This document shows positions 8,037 to 8,276 of a DNA stretch of 8,276 nt, piece by piece; position 1 is the first letter of the stretch, and the number at the start of each line of letters is the position of its first letter. The stretch comes from Candidatus Woesebacteria bacterium GW2011_GWA1_41_7 (GTDB lineage: Bacteria; Patescibacteriota; Microgenomatia; UBA8517). Below the pieces are notes generated by a model. That model was not told where the DNA came from, made no database searches, and was given only the letters and a program-made list of their open reading frames with translations. A program made the translations under genes and the position numbers. The stretch covers positions 1 through 8,276 of the forward strand of contig LCBU01000018.1 of assembly GCA_000997405.1 (NCBI GenBank). Reading direction: 5' to 3'.

Positions 8037-8276
8037 TCAAGGGGAATCGGGGATTTTAAGAAAGTAATAAATGCGTTTTTTAAAGTCACCGCGCCTGTAG
8101 GAGGGGAGTAAGGCGTCCTCGTAGGTACATTGGTGATCAATTATTATTTTCTTAGCTTTGAGACCGGATTCAATTAACTGTTCTTTTGCAACCATAGCAA
8201 GGTCTAAAAAAAGTCTATTCTCAATACTTTTTATGGCCTTCGGATATCCCGGAAAAAAAACGGCTACATCGCTTTT
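8037..8276 (-). CDS. YfiH/PgeF-type laccase-domain protein, C-terminal part (5' partial)
   Basis: On the minus strand the frame is open from base 8276 to TGA 8037-8039, giving the last 79 residues of a protein that starts outside the window. It matches the C-terminal part of the YfiH/YlmD (Cu-oxidase_4, PgeF) family: DVAVFFPGYPKAI near the start, FLDLAMVAKEQLIESGL (23-39, family pattern LDLxxANxxQLxxxGV), then HQCTYED (48-54) and PSYRRGDFKKR (58-68), matching the family CT...FxSYRRD..xGR end. Family members are reported to act as purine nucleoside phosphorylase/adenosine deaminase-type enzymes or as peptidoglycan editing factors. The His/His/Cys metal site lies in the missing part, so activity cannot be judged. 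The family's FFS is LLPS here. The small membrane gene follows 52 bases downstream. Confidence 0.8.
   Translation of the reverse strand, partial: KSDVAVFFPGYPKAIKSIENRLFLDLAMVAKEQLIESGLKAKKIIIDHQCTYEDALLPSYRRGDFKKRIYYFLKIPDSP

Noticed and set aside
8018..8040. TTGACA (minus strand, 8040-8035) as a -35 box for the small membrane gene.
   Set aside because: At 17 bases the -10 would be CAATAC, a poor match. The nearby TATAAG is 26 bases away, too far.
7920..8111. A 63-codon open plus-strand frame.
   Set aside because: It lies opposite the small membrane gene and the end of the YfiH-like gene, both of which have better coding evidence. It has no ribosome-binding site and no recognisable motif.

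Overview
The window looks like a bacterial chromosome fragment. It has bacterial type IV pilus, DNA gyrase and polymerase III clamp-loader genes, the standard genetic code (TGA used as a stop) and tight gene packing. I infer a Patescibacteria/CPR-type organism, possibly Microgenomates-like. The grounds are the stripped-down delta-prime subunit, the compact pilBTC operon, start codons mostly without a Shine-Dalgarno sequence, and very short leaders. This placement is by general resemblance only, not by a search.

Left part (1 to about 1640, plus strand, visibly AT-richer): the C-terminal end of an NAD-dependent sugar epimerase/dehydratase-like protein; an overlapping fold-III PLP-dependent decarboxylase (diaminopimelate decarboxylase-like, but lacking the usual catalytic Cys); and the first 51 codons of an unrecognised third gene. 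It reads like part of a surface-sugar or small-molecule biosynthesis operon. It ends abruptly against the pilus locus. The third plus-strand gene and the minus-strand pilC gene run into each other tail to tail, and pilC stops after about half its normal length. This is a rearrangement breakpoint or an assembly join.

Middle part (1633-5043, minus strand): a pilB-pilT-pilC operon read leftwards, with gaps of 3 and 9 bases. PilB powers pilus extension, PilT powers retraction, and PilC is the inner-membrane platform on which both act. Here PilC is truncated.

Right part (5158-7751, plus strand): a minimal DNA polymerase III delta-prime-like subunit and gyrB, 8 bases apart, diverging from pilB across a 114-base intergenic region that holds a candidate promoter for each direction. 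The plus-strand promoter is placed so that the holB-like mRNA would be leaderless or nearly so.

The end (7817-8276, minus strand) carries a partial YfiH/PgeF (laccase-domain) gene. Downstream of it is a 55-codon Lys-rich single-pass membrane protein that has the only strong Shine-Dalgarno sequence seen here. It converges on gyrB with two AT-rich inverted repeats between them. No stretch over 300 bases lacks a gene. I saw no tRNA, rRNA, CRISPR or insertion sequence, and no clearly new multi-gene system.
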